This document shows positions 24,001 to 36,829 of a stretch of DNA of 64,000 nt, in pieces (within the stretch, counting starts at the first letter, position 1; each line of letters starts with the position of its first letter). This stretch comes from Hippasteria phrygiana (taxonomy: Eukaryota > Echinodermata > Asteroidea > Valvatida > Goniasteridae). Location of the stretch: positions 1 to 64,000 of the forward strand of contig JAZGUH010000144.1 of assembly GCA_037893225.1 (NCBI GenBank). Direction: 5' to 3'. The notes beneath the pieces were generated by a model. The model was not told the DNA's origin and ran no database searches. It saw only the letters and a list, made by a program, of their open reading frames with translations. Position numbers and translations under genes: made by a program.

Positions 24001-24767
24001 ACATATAGCGCCAGATCTAAGCTATCTATACATGTCAAAATTACTGAATTTGGTAGATATTTCATGCAATTATGAATGAGTAAAGCAAGTCCATACCCCA
24101 GGGAATTTGACATGCATGGTGCAATAAATAGACGGTAACATGTACACAGATGTTGGCCGGAAAGAAAATAAACATTGCGAGGTTTGAATTTTCTCCACAA
24201 GTTTTAACTCTAAGAAGCCGCCGATAATTGCAACATGTAGCGCCAGATCTAAGCTATCCATACATGTCAAAATTACTGAATTTGGTTGATATTTCATGCA
24301 ATTATGAATGAGTAAAGCAAGTCCATACCCCAGGGAATTTGACAGGCATGGAGCAATAAATAAAAGGTAATCTGCACACAGATGGTGGCCGGGAAGAAAA
24401 TAAACATTGCGAGGTTTGAATTTTCTCCACAAGTGTTAACTCTAAGAAGCCGCCGATAATTGCAACATGTAGCGCCAGATCTAAGCTATCCATACATGTC
24501 AAAATTACTGAATTTGGTTGATATTTCATGCAATTATGAATGAGTAAAGCAAGTCCATACCCAAGGGAATTTGACATGCATGGAGCAATAAATAGACGGT
24601 AACATGTACACAGATGTTGGCCGGAAAGAAAATAAACATTGCGAGGTTTGAATTTTCTCCACAAGTTTTAACTCTAAGAAGCCGCCGATAATTGCAACAT
24701 GTAGCGCCAGATCTAAGCTATCCATACATGTCAAAATTACTGAATTTGGTTGATATTTCATGCAATT
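21057..24767. repeat. Segmental duplication, copy 1 (offset 29 monomers, 6727 bp)
   Basis: Order: I J B A B C D3 B C G H1 B I J B2 A. Rare markers shared with copy 2: a55c at 21577 and 28304, g3t at 22219 and 28946, the 1-bp C deletion at 22468 and 29195, and g166a at 24005 and 30732. Each pair is exactly 6727 bp apart, that is 29 units minus the deleted base. The c28a marker at 24563 pairs with 32913 (offset 8350). The one difference I saw up to that point is at 23405, where copy 1 has c and copy 2 has g. Confidence 0.92.
22449..22679 (+). repeat. 231-bp D3 monomer (C deletion at 20/21); copies at 29176 and 30799
   Basis: The unit reads 'aagtcat' instead of 'aagtccat', then C-like at 36-90 with a129c. 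The copies at 29176-29406 and 30799-31029 are duplicates of it. The same deletion is otherwise seen only to the right of 55622, so it may be an old allele, a conversion, or a recurrent event. Confidence 0.92.
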
Positions 24768-27700
24768 ATGAATGAGTAAAGCAAGTCCATACCCCAGGGA
24801 ATTTGACAGGCATGGAGCAATAAATAAAAGGTAATCTGCACACAGATGGTGGCCGGGAAGAAAATAAACATTGCGAGGTTTGAATTTTCTCCACAAGTGT
24901 TAACTCTAAGAAGCCGCCGATAATTGCAACATGTAGCGCCAGATCTAAGCTATCCATACATGTCAAAATTACTGAATTTGGTTGATATTTCATGCAATTA
25001 TGAATGAGTAAAGCAAGTCCATACCCCAGGGAATTTGACATGCATGGAGCAATAAATAGACGGTAACATGTACACAGATGTTGGCCGGAAAGAAAATAAA
25101 CATTGCGAGGTTTGAATTTTCTCCACAAGTTTTAACTCTAAGAAGCCGCCGATAATTGCAACATGTAGCGCCAGATCTAAGCTATCCATACATGTCAAAA
25201 TTACTGAATTTGGTTGATATTTCATGCAATTATGAATGAGTAAAGCAAGTCCATACCCCAGGGAATTTGACAGGCATGGAGCAATAAATAAAAGGTAATC
25301 TGCACACAGATGGTGGCCGGGAAGAAAATAAACATTGCGAGGTTTGAATTTTCTCCACAAGTGTTAACTCTAAGAAGCCGCCGATAATTGCAAGATGTAG
25401 CGCCAGATCTAAGCTATCCATACATGTCAAAATTACTGAATTTGGTTGATATTTCATGCAATTATGAATGAGTAAAGCAAGTCCATACCCCAGGGAATTT
25501 GACATGCATGGAGCAATAAATAGACGGTAACATGTACACAGATGTTGGCCGGAAAGAAAATAAACATTGCGAGGTTTGAATTTTCTCCACAAGTTTTAAC
25601 TCTAAGAAGCCGCCGATAATTGCAACATGTAGCGCCAGATCTAAGCTATCTATACATGTCAAAATTACTGAATTTGGTAGATATTTCATGCAATTATGAA
25701 TGAGTAAAGCAAGTCCATACCCCAGGGAATTTGACATGCATGGTGCAATAAATAGACGGTAACATGTACACAGATGTTGGCCGGAAAGAAAATAAACATT
25801 GCGAGGTTTGAATTTTCTCCACAAGTTTTAACTCTAAGAAGCCGCCGATAATTGCAACATGTAGCGCCAGATCTAAGCTATCCATACATGTCAAAATTAC
25901 TGAATTTGGTTGATATTTCATGCAATTATGAATGAGTAAAGCAAGTCCATACCCCAGGGAATTTGACAGGCATGGAGCAATAAATAAAAGGTAATCTGCA
26001 CACAGATGGTGGCCGGGAAGAAAATAAACATTGCGAGGTTTGAATTTTCTCCACAAGTGTTAACTCTAAGAAGCCGCCGATAATTGCAACATGTAGCGCC
26101 AGATCTAAGCTATCCATACATGTCAAAATTACTGAATTTGGTTGATATTTCATGCAATTATGAATGAGTAAAGCAAGTCCATACCCTAGGGAATTTGACA
26201 TGCATGGAGCAATAAATAGACGGTAACATGTACACAGATGTTGGCCGGAAAGAAAATAAACATTGCGAGGTTTGAATTTTCTCCACAAGTTTTAACTCTA
26301 AGAAGCCGCCGATAATTGCAACATGTAGCGCCAGATCTAAGCTATCCATACATGTCAAAATTACTGAATTTGGTTGATATTTCATGCAATTATGAATGAG
26401 TAAAGCAAGTCCATACCCCAGGGAATTTGACAGGCATGGAGCAATAAATAAAAGGTAATCTGCACACAGATGGTGGCCGGGAAGAAAATAAACATTGCGA
26501 GGTTTGAATTTTCTCCACAAGTGTTAACTCTAAGAAGCCGCCGATAATTGCAAGATGTAGCGCCAGATCTAAGCTATCCATACATGTCAAAATTACTGAA
26601 TTTGGTTGATATTTCATGCAATTATGAATGAGTAAAGCAAGTCCATACCCCAGGGAATTTGACATGCATGGAGCAATAAATAGACGGTAACATGTACACA
26701 GATGTTGGCCGGAAAGAAAATAAACATTGCGAGGTTTGAATTTTCTCCACAAGTTTTAACTCTAAGAAGCCGCCGATAATTGCAACATGTAGCGCCAGAT
26801 CTAAGCTATCCATACATGTCAAAATTACTGAATTTGGTTGATATTTCATGCAATTATGAATGAGTAAAGCAAGTCCATACCCCAGGGAATTTGACAGGCA
26901 TGGAGCAATAAATAAAAGGTAATCTGCACACAGATGGTGGCCGGGAAGAAAATAAACATTGCGAGGTTTGAATTTTCTCCACAAGTGTTAACTCTAAGAA
27001 GCCGCCGATAATTGCAAGATGTAGCGCCAGATCTAAGCTATCCATACATGTCAAAATTACTGAATTTGGTTGATATTTCATGCAATTATGAATGAGTAAA
27101 GCAAGTCCATACCCTAGGGAATTTGACATGCATGGAGCAATAAATAGACGGTAACATGTACACAGATGTTGGCCGGAAAGAAAATAAACATTGCGAGGTT
27201 TGAATTTTCTCCACAAGTTTTAACTCTAAGAAGCCGCCGATAATTGCAACATGTAGCGCCAGATCTAAGCTATCCATACATGTCAAAATTACTGAATTTG
27301 GTTGATATTTCATGCAATTATGAATGAGTAAAGCAAGTCCATACCCCAGGGAATTTGACAGGCATGGAGCAATAAATAAAAGGTAATCTGCACACAGATG
27401 GTGGCCGGGAAGAAAATAAACATTGCGAGGTTTGAATTTTCTCCACAAGTGTTAACTCTAAGAAGCCGCCGATAATTGCAAGATGTAGCGCCAGATCTAA
27501 GCTATCCATACATGTCAAAATTACTGAATTTGGTTGATATTTCATGCAATTATGAATGAGTAAAGCAAGTCCATACCCCAGGGAATTTGACAGGCATGGA
27601 GCAATACATAAAAGGTAATCTGCACACAGATGGTGGCCGGGAAGAAAATAAACATTGCGAGGTTTGACTTTTCTCCACAAGTGTTAACTCTAAGAAGCCG

Positions 27701-27783
27701 CCGATAATTGCAAGATGTAGCGCCAGATCTAAGCTATCCATACATGTCAAAATTACTGAATTTGGTTGATATTTCATGCAATT
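24768..27783. repeat. Array between the two copies of the segmental duplication
   Basis: Order: B2 C B I J B2 A B C B A B B. It includes another I J B2 A B unit at 25464-26623. The last B (27552) has two rare changes, 'tacata' (27607) and 'gactttt' (27668). The latter is shared with B units at 34742 and 36366 and partly with 13865. Confidence 0.88.
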
Positions 27784-30700
27784 ATGAATGAGTAAAGCAA
27801 GTCCATACCCCAGGGAATTTGACATGCATGGAGCAATAAATAGACGGTAACATGTACACAGATGTTGGCCGGAAAGAAAATAAACATTGCGAGGTTTGAA
27901 TTTTCTCCACAAGTTTTAACTCTAAGAAGCCGCCGATAATTGCAACATGTAGCGCCAGATCTAAGCTATCTATACATGTCAAAATTACTGAATTTGGTAG
28001 ATATTTCATGCAATTATGAATGAGTAAAGCAAGTCCATACCCCAGGGAATTTGACATGCATGGTGCAATAAATAGACGGTAACATGTACACAGATGTTGG
28101 CCGGAAAGAAAATAAACATTGCGAGGTTTGAATTTTCTCCACAAGTTTTAACTCTAAGAAGCCGCCGATAATTGCAACATGTAGCGCCAGATCTAAGCTA
28201 TCCATACATGTCAAAATTACTGAATTTGGTTGATATTTCATGCAATTATGAATGAGTAAAGCAAGTCCATACCCCAGGGAATTTGACAGGCATGGAGCAA
28301 TAACTAAAAGGTAATCTGCACACAGATGGTGGCCGGGAAGAAAATAAACATTGCGAGGTTTGAATTTTCTCCACAAGTGTTAACTCTAAGAAGCCGCCGA
28401 TAATTGCAAGATGTAGCGCCAGATCTAAGCTATCCATACATGTCAAAATTACTGAATTTGGTTGATATTTCATGCAATTATGAATGAGTAAAGCAAGTCC
28501 ATACCCTAGGGAATTTGACATGCATGGAGCAATAAATAGACGGTAACATGTACACAGATGTTGGCCGGAAAGAAAATAAACATTGCGAGGTTTGAATTTT
28601 CTCCACAAGTTTTAACTCTAAGAAGCCGCCGATAATTGCAACATGTAGCGCCAGATCTAAGCTATCCATACATGTCAAAATTACTGAATTTGGTTGATAT
28701 TTCATGCAATTATGAATGAGTAAAGCAAGTCCATACCCCAGGGAATTTGACAGGCATGGAGCAATAAATAAAAGGTAATCTGCACACAGATGGTGGCCGG
28801 GAAGAAAATAAACATTGCGAGGTTTGAATTTTCTCCACAAGTGTTAACTCTAAGAAGCCGCCGATAATTGCAAGATGTAGCGCCAGATCTAAGCTATCCA
28901 TACATGTCAAAATTACTGAATTTGGTTGATATTTCATGCAATTATTAATGAGTAAAGCAAGTCCATACCCCAGGGAATTTGACATGCATGGAGCAATAAA
29001 TAGACGGTAACATGTACACAGATGTTGGCCGGAAAGAAAATAAACATTGCGAGGTTTGAATTTTCTCCACAAGTTTTAACTCTAAGAAGCCGCCGATAAT
29101 TGCAACATGTAGCGCCAGATCTAAGCTATCCATACATGTCAAAATTACTGAATTTGGTTGATATTTCATGCAATTATGAATGAGTAAAGCAAGTCATACC
29201 CCAGGGAATTTGACATGCATGGAGCAATAAATAGACGGTAACATGTACACAGATGTTGGCCGGAAAGAAAATAAACATTGCGAGGTTTGAATTTTCTCCA
29301 CACGTTTTAACTCTAAGAAGCCGCCGATAATTGCAACATGTAGCGCCAGATCTAAGCTATCCATACATGTCAAAATTACTGAATTTGGTTGATATTTCAT
29401 GCAATTATGAATGAGTAAAGCAAGTCCATACCCCAGGGAATTTGACAGGCATGGAGCAATAAATAAAAGGTAATCTGCACACAGATGGTGGCCGGGAAGA
29501 AAATAAACATTGCGAGGTTTGAATTTTCTCCACAAGTGTTAACTCTAAGAAGCCGCCGATAATTGCAAGATGTAGCGCCAGATCTAAGCTATCCATACAT
29601 GTCAAAATTACTGAATTTGGTTGATATTTCATGCAATTATGAATGAGTAAAGCAAGTCCATACCCCAGGGAATTTGACATGCATGGAGCAATAAATAGAC
29701 GGTAACATGTACACAGATGTTGGCCGGAAAGAAAATAAACATTGCGAGGTTTGAATTTTCTCCACAAGTTTTAACTCTAAGAAGCCGCCGATAATTGCAA
29801 CATGTAGCGCCAGATCTAAGCTATCCATACATGTCAAAATTACTGAATTTGGTTGATATTTCATGCAATTATGAATGAGTAAAGCAAGTCCATACCCCAG
29901 GGAATTTGACAGGCATGGAGCAATAAATAGAAGGTAATATGCACACAGATGTTGGCCGGAAAGAAAATAAACATTGCGAGGTTTGAATTTTCTCCACAAG
30001 TTTTAACTCTAGGAAGCCGCCGATGATTGCAACATGTAGCGCCAGATCTAAGCTATCCATACATGTCAAAATTACTGCATTTGGTTGATATTTCATGCAA
30101 TTATGAATGAATAAAGCAAGTCCATACCCCAGGGAATTTGACATGCATGGAGCAATAAATAGACGGTAACATGTACACAGATGTTGGCCGGAAAGAAAAT
30201 AAACATTGCGAGGTTTGAATTTTCTCCACAAGTTTTAACTCTAAGAAGCCGCCGATAATTGCAACATGTAGCGCCAGATCTAAGCTATCCATACATGTCA
30301 AAATTACTGAATTTGGTTGATATTTCATGCAATTATGAATGAGTAAAGCAAGTCCATACCCCAGGGAATTTGACAGGCATGGAGCAATAAATAAAAGGTA
30401 ATCTGCACACAGATGGTGGCCGGGAAGAAAATAAACATTGCGAGGTTTGAATTTTCTCCACAAGTGTTAACTCTAAGAAGCCGCCGATAATTGCAAGATG
30501 TAGCGCCAGATCTAAGCTATCCATACATGTCAAAATTACTGAATTTGGTTGATATTTCATGCAATTATGAATGAGTAAAGCAAGTCCATACCCCAGGGAA
30601 TTTGACATGCATGGAGCAATAAATAGACGGTAACATGTACACAGATGTTGGCCGGAAAGAAAATAAACATTGCGAGGTTTGAATTTTCTCCACAAGTTTT

Positions 30701-33117
30701 AACTCTAAGAAGCCGCCGATAATTGCAACATATAGCGCCAGATCTAAGCTATCCATACATGTCAAAATTACTGAATTTGGTTGATATTTCATGCAATTAT
30801 GAATGAGTAAAGCAAGTCATACCCCAGGGAATTTGACATGCATGGAGCAATAAATAGACGGTAACATGTACACAGATGTTGGCCGGAAAGAAAATAAACA
30901 TTGCGAGGTTTGAATTTTCTCCACACGTTTTAACTCTAAGAAGCCGCCGATAATTGCAACATGTAGCGCCAGATCTAAGCTATCCATACATGTCAAAATT
31001 ACTGAATTTGGTTGATATTTCATGCAATTATGAATGAGTAAAGCAAGTCCATACCCCAGGGAATTTGACAGGCATGGAGCAATAAATAAAAGGTAATCTG
31101 CACACAGATGGTGGCCGGGAAGAAAATAAACATTGCGAGGTTTGAATTTTCTCCACAAGTGTTAACTCTAAGAAGCCGCCGATAATTGCAAGATGTAGCG
31201 CCAGATCTAAGCTATCCATACATGTCAAAATTACTGAATTTGGTTGATATTTCATGCAATTATGAATGAGTAAAGCAAGTCCATACCCCAGGGAATTTGA
31301 CATGCATGGAGCAATAAATAGACGGTAACATGTACACAGATGTTGGCCGGAAAGAAAATAAACATTGCGAGGTTTGAATTTTCTCCACAAGTTTTAACTC
31401 TAAGAAGCCGCCGATAATTGCAACATGTAGCGCCAGATCTAAGCTATCCATACATGTCAAAATTACTGAATTTGGTTGATATTTCATGCAATTATGAATG
31501 AGTAAAGCAAGTCCATACCCCAGGGAATTTGACAGGCATGGAGCAATAAATAGAAGGTAATATGCACACAGATGTTGGCCGGAAAGAAAATAAACATTGC
31601 GAGGTTTGAATTTTCTCCACAAGTTTTAACTCTAGGAAGCCGCCGATGATTGCAACATGTAGCGCCAGATCTAAGCTATCCATACATGTCAAAATTACTG
31701 CATTTGGTTGATATTTCATGCAATTATGAATGAATAAAGCAAGTCCATACCCCAGGGAATTTGACATGCATGGAGCAATAAATAGACGGTAACATGTACA
31801 CAGATGTTGGCCGGAAAGAAAATAAACATTGCGAGGTTTGAATTTTCTCCACAAGTTTTAACTCTAAGAAGCCGCCGATAATTGCAACATGTAGCGCCAG
31901 ATCTAAGCTATCCATACATGTCAAAATTACTGAATTTGGTTGATATTTCATGCAATTATGAATGAGTAAAGCAAGTCCATACCCCAGGGAATTTGACAGG
32001 CATGGAGCAATAAATAAAAGGTAATCTGCACACAGATGGTGGCCGGGAAGAAAATAAACATTGCGAGGTTTGAATTTTCTCCACAAGTGTTAACTCTAAG
32101 AAGCCGCCGATAATTGCAAGATGTAGCGCCAGATCTAAGCTATCCATACATGTCAAAATTACTGAATTTGGTTGATATTTCATGCAATTATGAATGAGTA
32201 AAGCAAGTCCATACCCCAGGGAATTTGACATGCATGGAGCAATAAATAGACGGTAACATGTACACAGATGTTGGCCGGAAAGAAAATAAACATTGCGAGG
32301 TTTGAATTTTCTCCACAAGTTTTAACTCTAAGAAGCCGCCGATAATTGCAACATATAGCGCCAGATCTAAGCTATCTATACATGTCAAAATTACTGAATT
32401 TGGTAGATATTTCATGCAATTATGAATGAGTAAAGCAAGTCCATACCCCAGGGAATTTGACATGCATGGTGCAATAAATAGACGGTAACATGTACACAGA
32501 TGTTGGCCGGAAAGAAAATAAACATTGCGAGGTTTGAATTTTCTCCACAAGTTTTAACTCTAAGAAGCCGCCGATAATTGCAACATGTAGCGCCAGATCT
32601 AAGCTATCCATACATGTCAAAATTACTGAATTTGGTTGATATTTCATGCAATTATGAATGAGTAAAGCAAGTCCATACCCCAGGGAATTTGACAGGCATG
32701 GAGCAATAAATAAAAGGTAATCTGCACACAGATGGTGGCCGGGAAGAAAATAAACATTGCGAGGTTTGAATTTTCTCCACAAGTGTTAACTCTAAGAAGC
32801 CGCCGATAATTGCAACATGTAGCGCCAGATCTAAGCTATCCATACATGTCAAAATTACTGAATTTGGTTGATATTTCATGCAATTATGAATGAGTAAAGC
32901 AAGTCCATACCCAAGGGAATTTGACATGCATGGAGCAATAAATAGACGGTAACATGTACACAGATGTTGGCCGGAAAGAAAATAAACATTGCGAGGTTTG
33001 AATTTTCTCCACAAGTTTTAACTCTAAGAAGCCGCCGATAATTGCAACATGTAGCGCCAGATCTAAGCTATCCATACATGTCAAAATTACTGAATTTGGT
33101 TGATATTTCATGCAATT
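27784..33117. repeat. Segmental duplication, copy 2, with an internal 7-monomer duplication
   Basis: Order: I J B A B C D3 B C G H1 B X, then D3 B C G H1 B I J B2 A. X is the chimeric monomer at 30567. The seven monomers D3 B C G H1 B X/I appear twice (29176-30798 and 30799-32421; offset 1623 bp). The C deletion lies at 29195 and 30818, and g166a at 30732 and 32355. After this the offset to copy 1 becomes 8350 bp (36 monomers minus two bases). Similarity by type continues to the A at 32886. Confidence 0.92.
30567..30798 (+). repeat. Chimeric junction monomer of an unequal crossover
   Basis: Upstream of 30732 this unit matches the I monomers at 23840 and 32190, including the rare g166a. From 30754 onward it matches the C monomers at 22217 and 28944 (c188 rather than t, 'ggttgat' rather than 'ggtagat'), and like them it is followed by the D3 unit with the C deletion. 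The exchange therefore lies in the 21 bases between the two markers. This is what unequal exchange between arrays misaligned by seven monomers produces. Confidence 0.92.
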
Positions 33118-36100
33118 ATGAATGAGTAAAGCAAGTCCATACCCCAGGGAATTTGACAGGCATGGAGCAATAAATAAAAGGTAATCTGCACACAGATGGT
33201 GGCCGGGAAGAAAATAAACATTGCGAGGTTTGAATTTTCTCCACAAGTGTTAACTCTAAGAAGCCGCCGATAATTGCAAGATGTAGCGCCAGATCTAAGC
33301 TATCCATACATGTCAAAATTACTGAATTTGGTTGATATTTCATGCAATTATGAATGAGTAAAGCAAGTCCATACCCCAGGGAATTTGACATGCATGGAGC
33401 AATAAATAGACGGTAACATGTACACAGATGTTGGCCGGAAAGAAAATAAACATTGCGAGGTTTGAATTTTCTCCACAAGTTTTAACTCTAAGAAGCCGCC
33501 GATAATTGCAACATGTAGCGCCAGATCTAAGCTATCCATACATGTCAAAATTACTGAATGTGGTTGATATTTCATGCAATTATGAATGAGTAAAGCAAGT
33601 CCATACCCCAGGGAATTTGACAGGCATGGAGCAATAAATAAAAGGTAATCTGCACACAGATGGTGGCCGGGAAGAAAATAAACATTGCGAGGTTTGAATT
33701 TTCTCCACAAGTGTTAACTCTAAGAAGCCGCCGATAATTGCAAGATGTAGCGCCAGATCTAAGCTATCCATACATGTCAAAATTACTGAATTTGGTTGAT
33801 ATTTCATGCAATTATGAATGAGTAAAGCAAGTCCATACCCTAGGGAATTTGACATGCATGGAGCAATAAATAGACGGTAACATGTACACAGATGTTGGCC
33901 GGAAAGAAAATAAACATTGCGAGGTTTGAATTTTCTCCACAAGTTTTAACTCTAAGAAGCCGCCGATAATTGCAACATGTAGCGCCAGATCTAAGCTATC
34001 CATACATGTCAAAATTACTGAATTTGGTTGATATTTCATGCAATTATGAATGAGTAAAGCAAGTCCATACCCCAGGGAATTTGACAGGCATGGAGCAATA
34101 AATAAAAGGTAATCTGCACACAGATGGTGGCCGGGAAGAAAATAAACATTGCGAGGTTTGAATTTTCTCCACAAGTGTTAACTCTAAGAAGCCGCCGATA
34201 ATTGCAAGATGTAGCGCCAGATCTAAGCTATCCATACATGTCAAAATTACTGAATTTGGTTGATATTTCATGCAATTATGAATGAGTAAAGCAAGTCCAT
34301 ACCCCAGGGAATTTGACATGCATGGAGCAATAAATAGACGGTAACATGTACACAGATGTTGGCCGGAAAGAAAATAAACATTGCGAGGTTTGAATTTTCT
34401 CCACAAGTTTTAACTCTAAGAAGCCGCCGATAATTGCAACATGTAGCGCCAGATCTAAGCTATCCATACATGTCAAAATTACTGAATTTGGTTGATATTT
34501 CATGCAATTATGAATGAGTAAAGCAAGTCCATACCCTAGGGAATTTGACATGCATGGAGCAATAAATAGACGGTAACATGTACACAGATGTTGGCCGGAA
34601 AGAAAATAAACATTGCGAGGTTTGAATTTTCTCCACAAGTTTTAACTCTAAGAAGCCGCCGATAATTGCAACATGTAGCGCCAGATCTAAGCTATCCATA
34701 CATGTCAAAATTACTGAATTTGGTTGATATTTCATGCAATTATGAATGAGTAAAGCAAGTCCATACCCCAGGGAATTTGACAGGCATGGAGCAATAAATA
34801 AAAGGTAATCTGCACACAGATGGTGGCCGGGAAGAAAATAAACATTGCGAGGTTTGACTTTTCTCCACAAGTGTTAACTCTAAGAAGCCGTCGATAATTG
34901 CAAGATGTAGCGCCAGATCTAAGCTATCCATACATGTCAAAATTACTGAATTTGGTTGATATTTCATGCAATTATGAATGAGTAAAGCAAGTCCATACCC
35001 CAGGGAATTTGACATGCATGGAGCAATAAATAGACGGTAACATGTACACAGATGTTGGCCGGAAAGAAAATAAACATTGCGAGGTTTGAATTTTCTCCAC
35101 AAGTTTTAACTCTAAGAAGCCGCCGATAATTGCAACATGTAGCGCCAGATCTAAGCTATCCATACATGTCAAAATTACTGAATTTGGTTGATATTTCATG
35201 CAATTATGAATGAGTAAAGCAAGTCCATACCCTAGGGAATTTGACATGCATGGAGCAATAAATAGACGGTAACATGTACACAGATGTTGGCCGGAAAGAA
35301 AATAAACATTGCGAGGTTTGAATTTTCTCCACAAGTTTTAACTCTAAGAAGCCGCCGATAATTGCAACATGTAGCGCCAGATCTAAGCTATCCATACATG
35401 TCAAAATTACTGAATTTGGTTGATATTTCATGCAATTATGAATGAGTAAAGCAAGTCCATACCCCAGGGAATTTGACAGGCATGGAGCAATAAATAAAAG
35501 GTAATCTGCACACAGATGGTGGCCGGGAAGAAAATAAACATTGCGAGGTTTGAATTTTCTCCACAAGTGTTAACTCTAAGAAGCCGCCGATAATTGCAAG
35601 ATGTAGCGCCAGATCTAAGCTATCCATACATGTCAAAATTACTGAATTTGGTTGATATTTCATGCAATTATGAATGAGTAAAGCAAGTCCATACCCTAGG
35701 GAATTTGACATGCATGGAGCAATAAATAGACGGTAACATGTACACAGATGTTGGCCGGAAAGAAAATAAACATTGCGAGGTTTGAATTTTCTCCACAAGT
35801 TTTAACTCTAAGAAGCCGCCGATAATTGCAACATGTAGCGCCAGATCTAAGCTATCCATACATGTCAAAATTACTGAATTTGGTTGATATTTCATGCAAT
35901 TATGAATGAGTAAAGCAAGTCCATACCCCAGGGAATTTGACAGGCATGGAGCAATAAATAAAAGGTAATCTGCACACAGATGGTGGCCGGGAAGAAAATA
36001 AACATTGCGAGGTTTGAATTTTCTCCACAAGTGTTAACTCTAAGAAGCCGCCGATAATTGCAAGATGTAGCGCCAGATCTAAGCTATCCATACATGTCAA

Positions 36101-36829
36101 AATTACTGAATTTGGTTGATATTTCATGCAATTATGAATGAGTAAAGCAAGTCCATACCCCAGGGAATTTGACATGCATGGAGCAATAAATAGACGGTAA
36201 CATGTACACAGATGTTGGCCGGAAAGAAAATAAACATTGCGAGGTTTGAATTTTCTCCACAAGTTTTAACTCTAAGAAGCCGCCGATAATTGCAACATGT
36301 AGCGCCAGATCTAAGCTATCCATACATGTCAAAATTACTGAATTTGGTTGATATTTCATGCAATTATGAATGAGTAAAGCAAGTCCATACCCCAGGGAAT
36401 TTGACAGGCATGGAGCAATAAATAAAAGGTAATCTGCACACAGATGGTGGCCGGGAAGAAAATAAACATTGCGAGGTTTGACTTTTCTCCACAAGTGTTA
36501 ACTCTAAGAAGCCGCCGATAATTGCAAGATGTAGCGCCAGATCTAAGCTATCCATACATGTCAAAATTACTGAATTTGGTTGATATTTCATGCAATTATG
36601 AATGAGTAAAGCAAGTCCATACCCCAGGGAATTTGACATGCATGGTGCAATAAATAGACGGTAACATGTACACAGATGTTGGCCGGAAAGAAAATAAACA
36701 TTGCGAGGTTTGAATTTTCTCCACAAGTTTTAACTCTAAGAAGCCGCCGATAATTGCAACATGTAGCGCCAGATCTAAGCTATCCATACATGTCAAAATT
36801 ACTGAATTTGGTTGATATTTCATGCAATT
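33118..36829. repeat. Array segment 7: A/B/C-rich stretch
   Basis: Order from 33118: B C B A B C A B C A B A B C B J. No D to I types occur. The only J (36598) has no I before it. The C at 33350 has a unique t210g (33560). The B at 34742 has a unique C-to-T change at a CpG (34891). B units with 'gactttt' lie at 34742 and 36366. Confidence 0.88.

Noticed and set aside
21057..33117. Assembly artefact as the cause of the 29- and 7-monomer duplications
   Set aside because: The copies are not fully identical (23405 differs) and the junction monomer shows a clean marker switch, so real duplication is more likely. Only raw reads can settle it.
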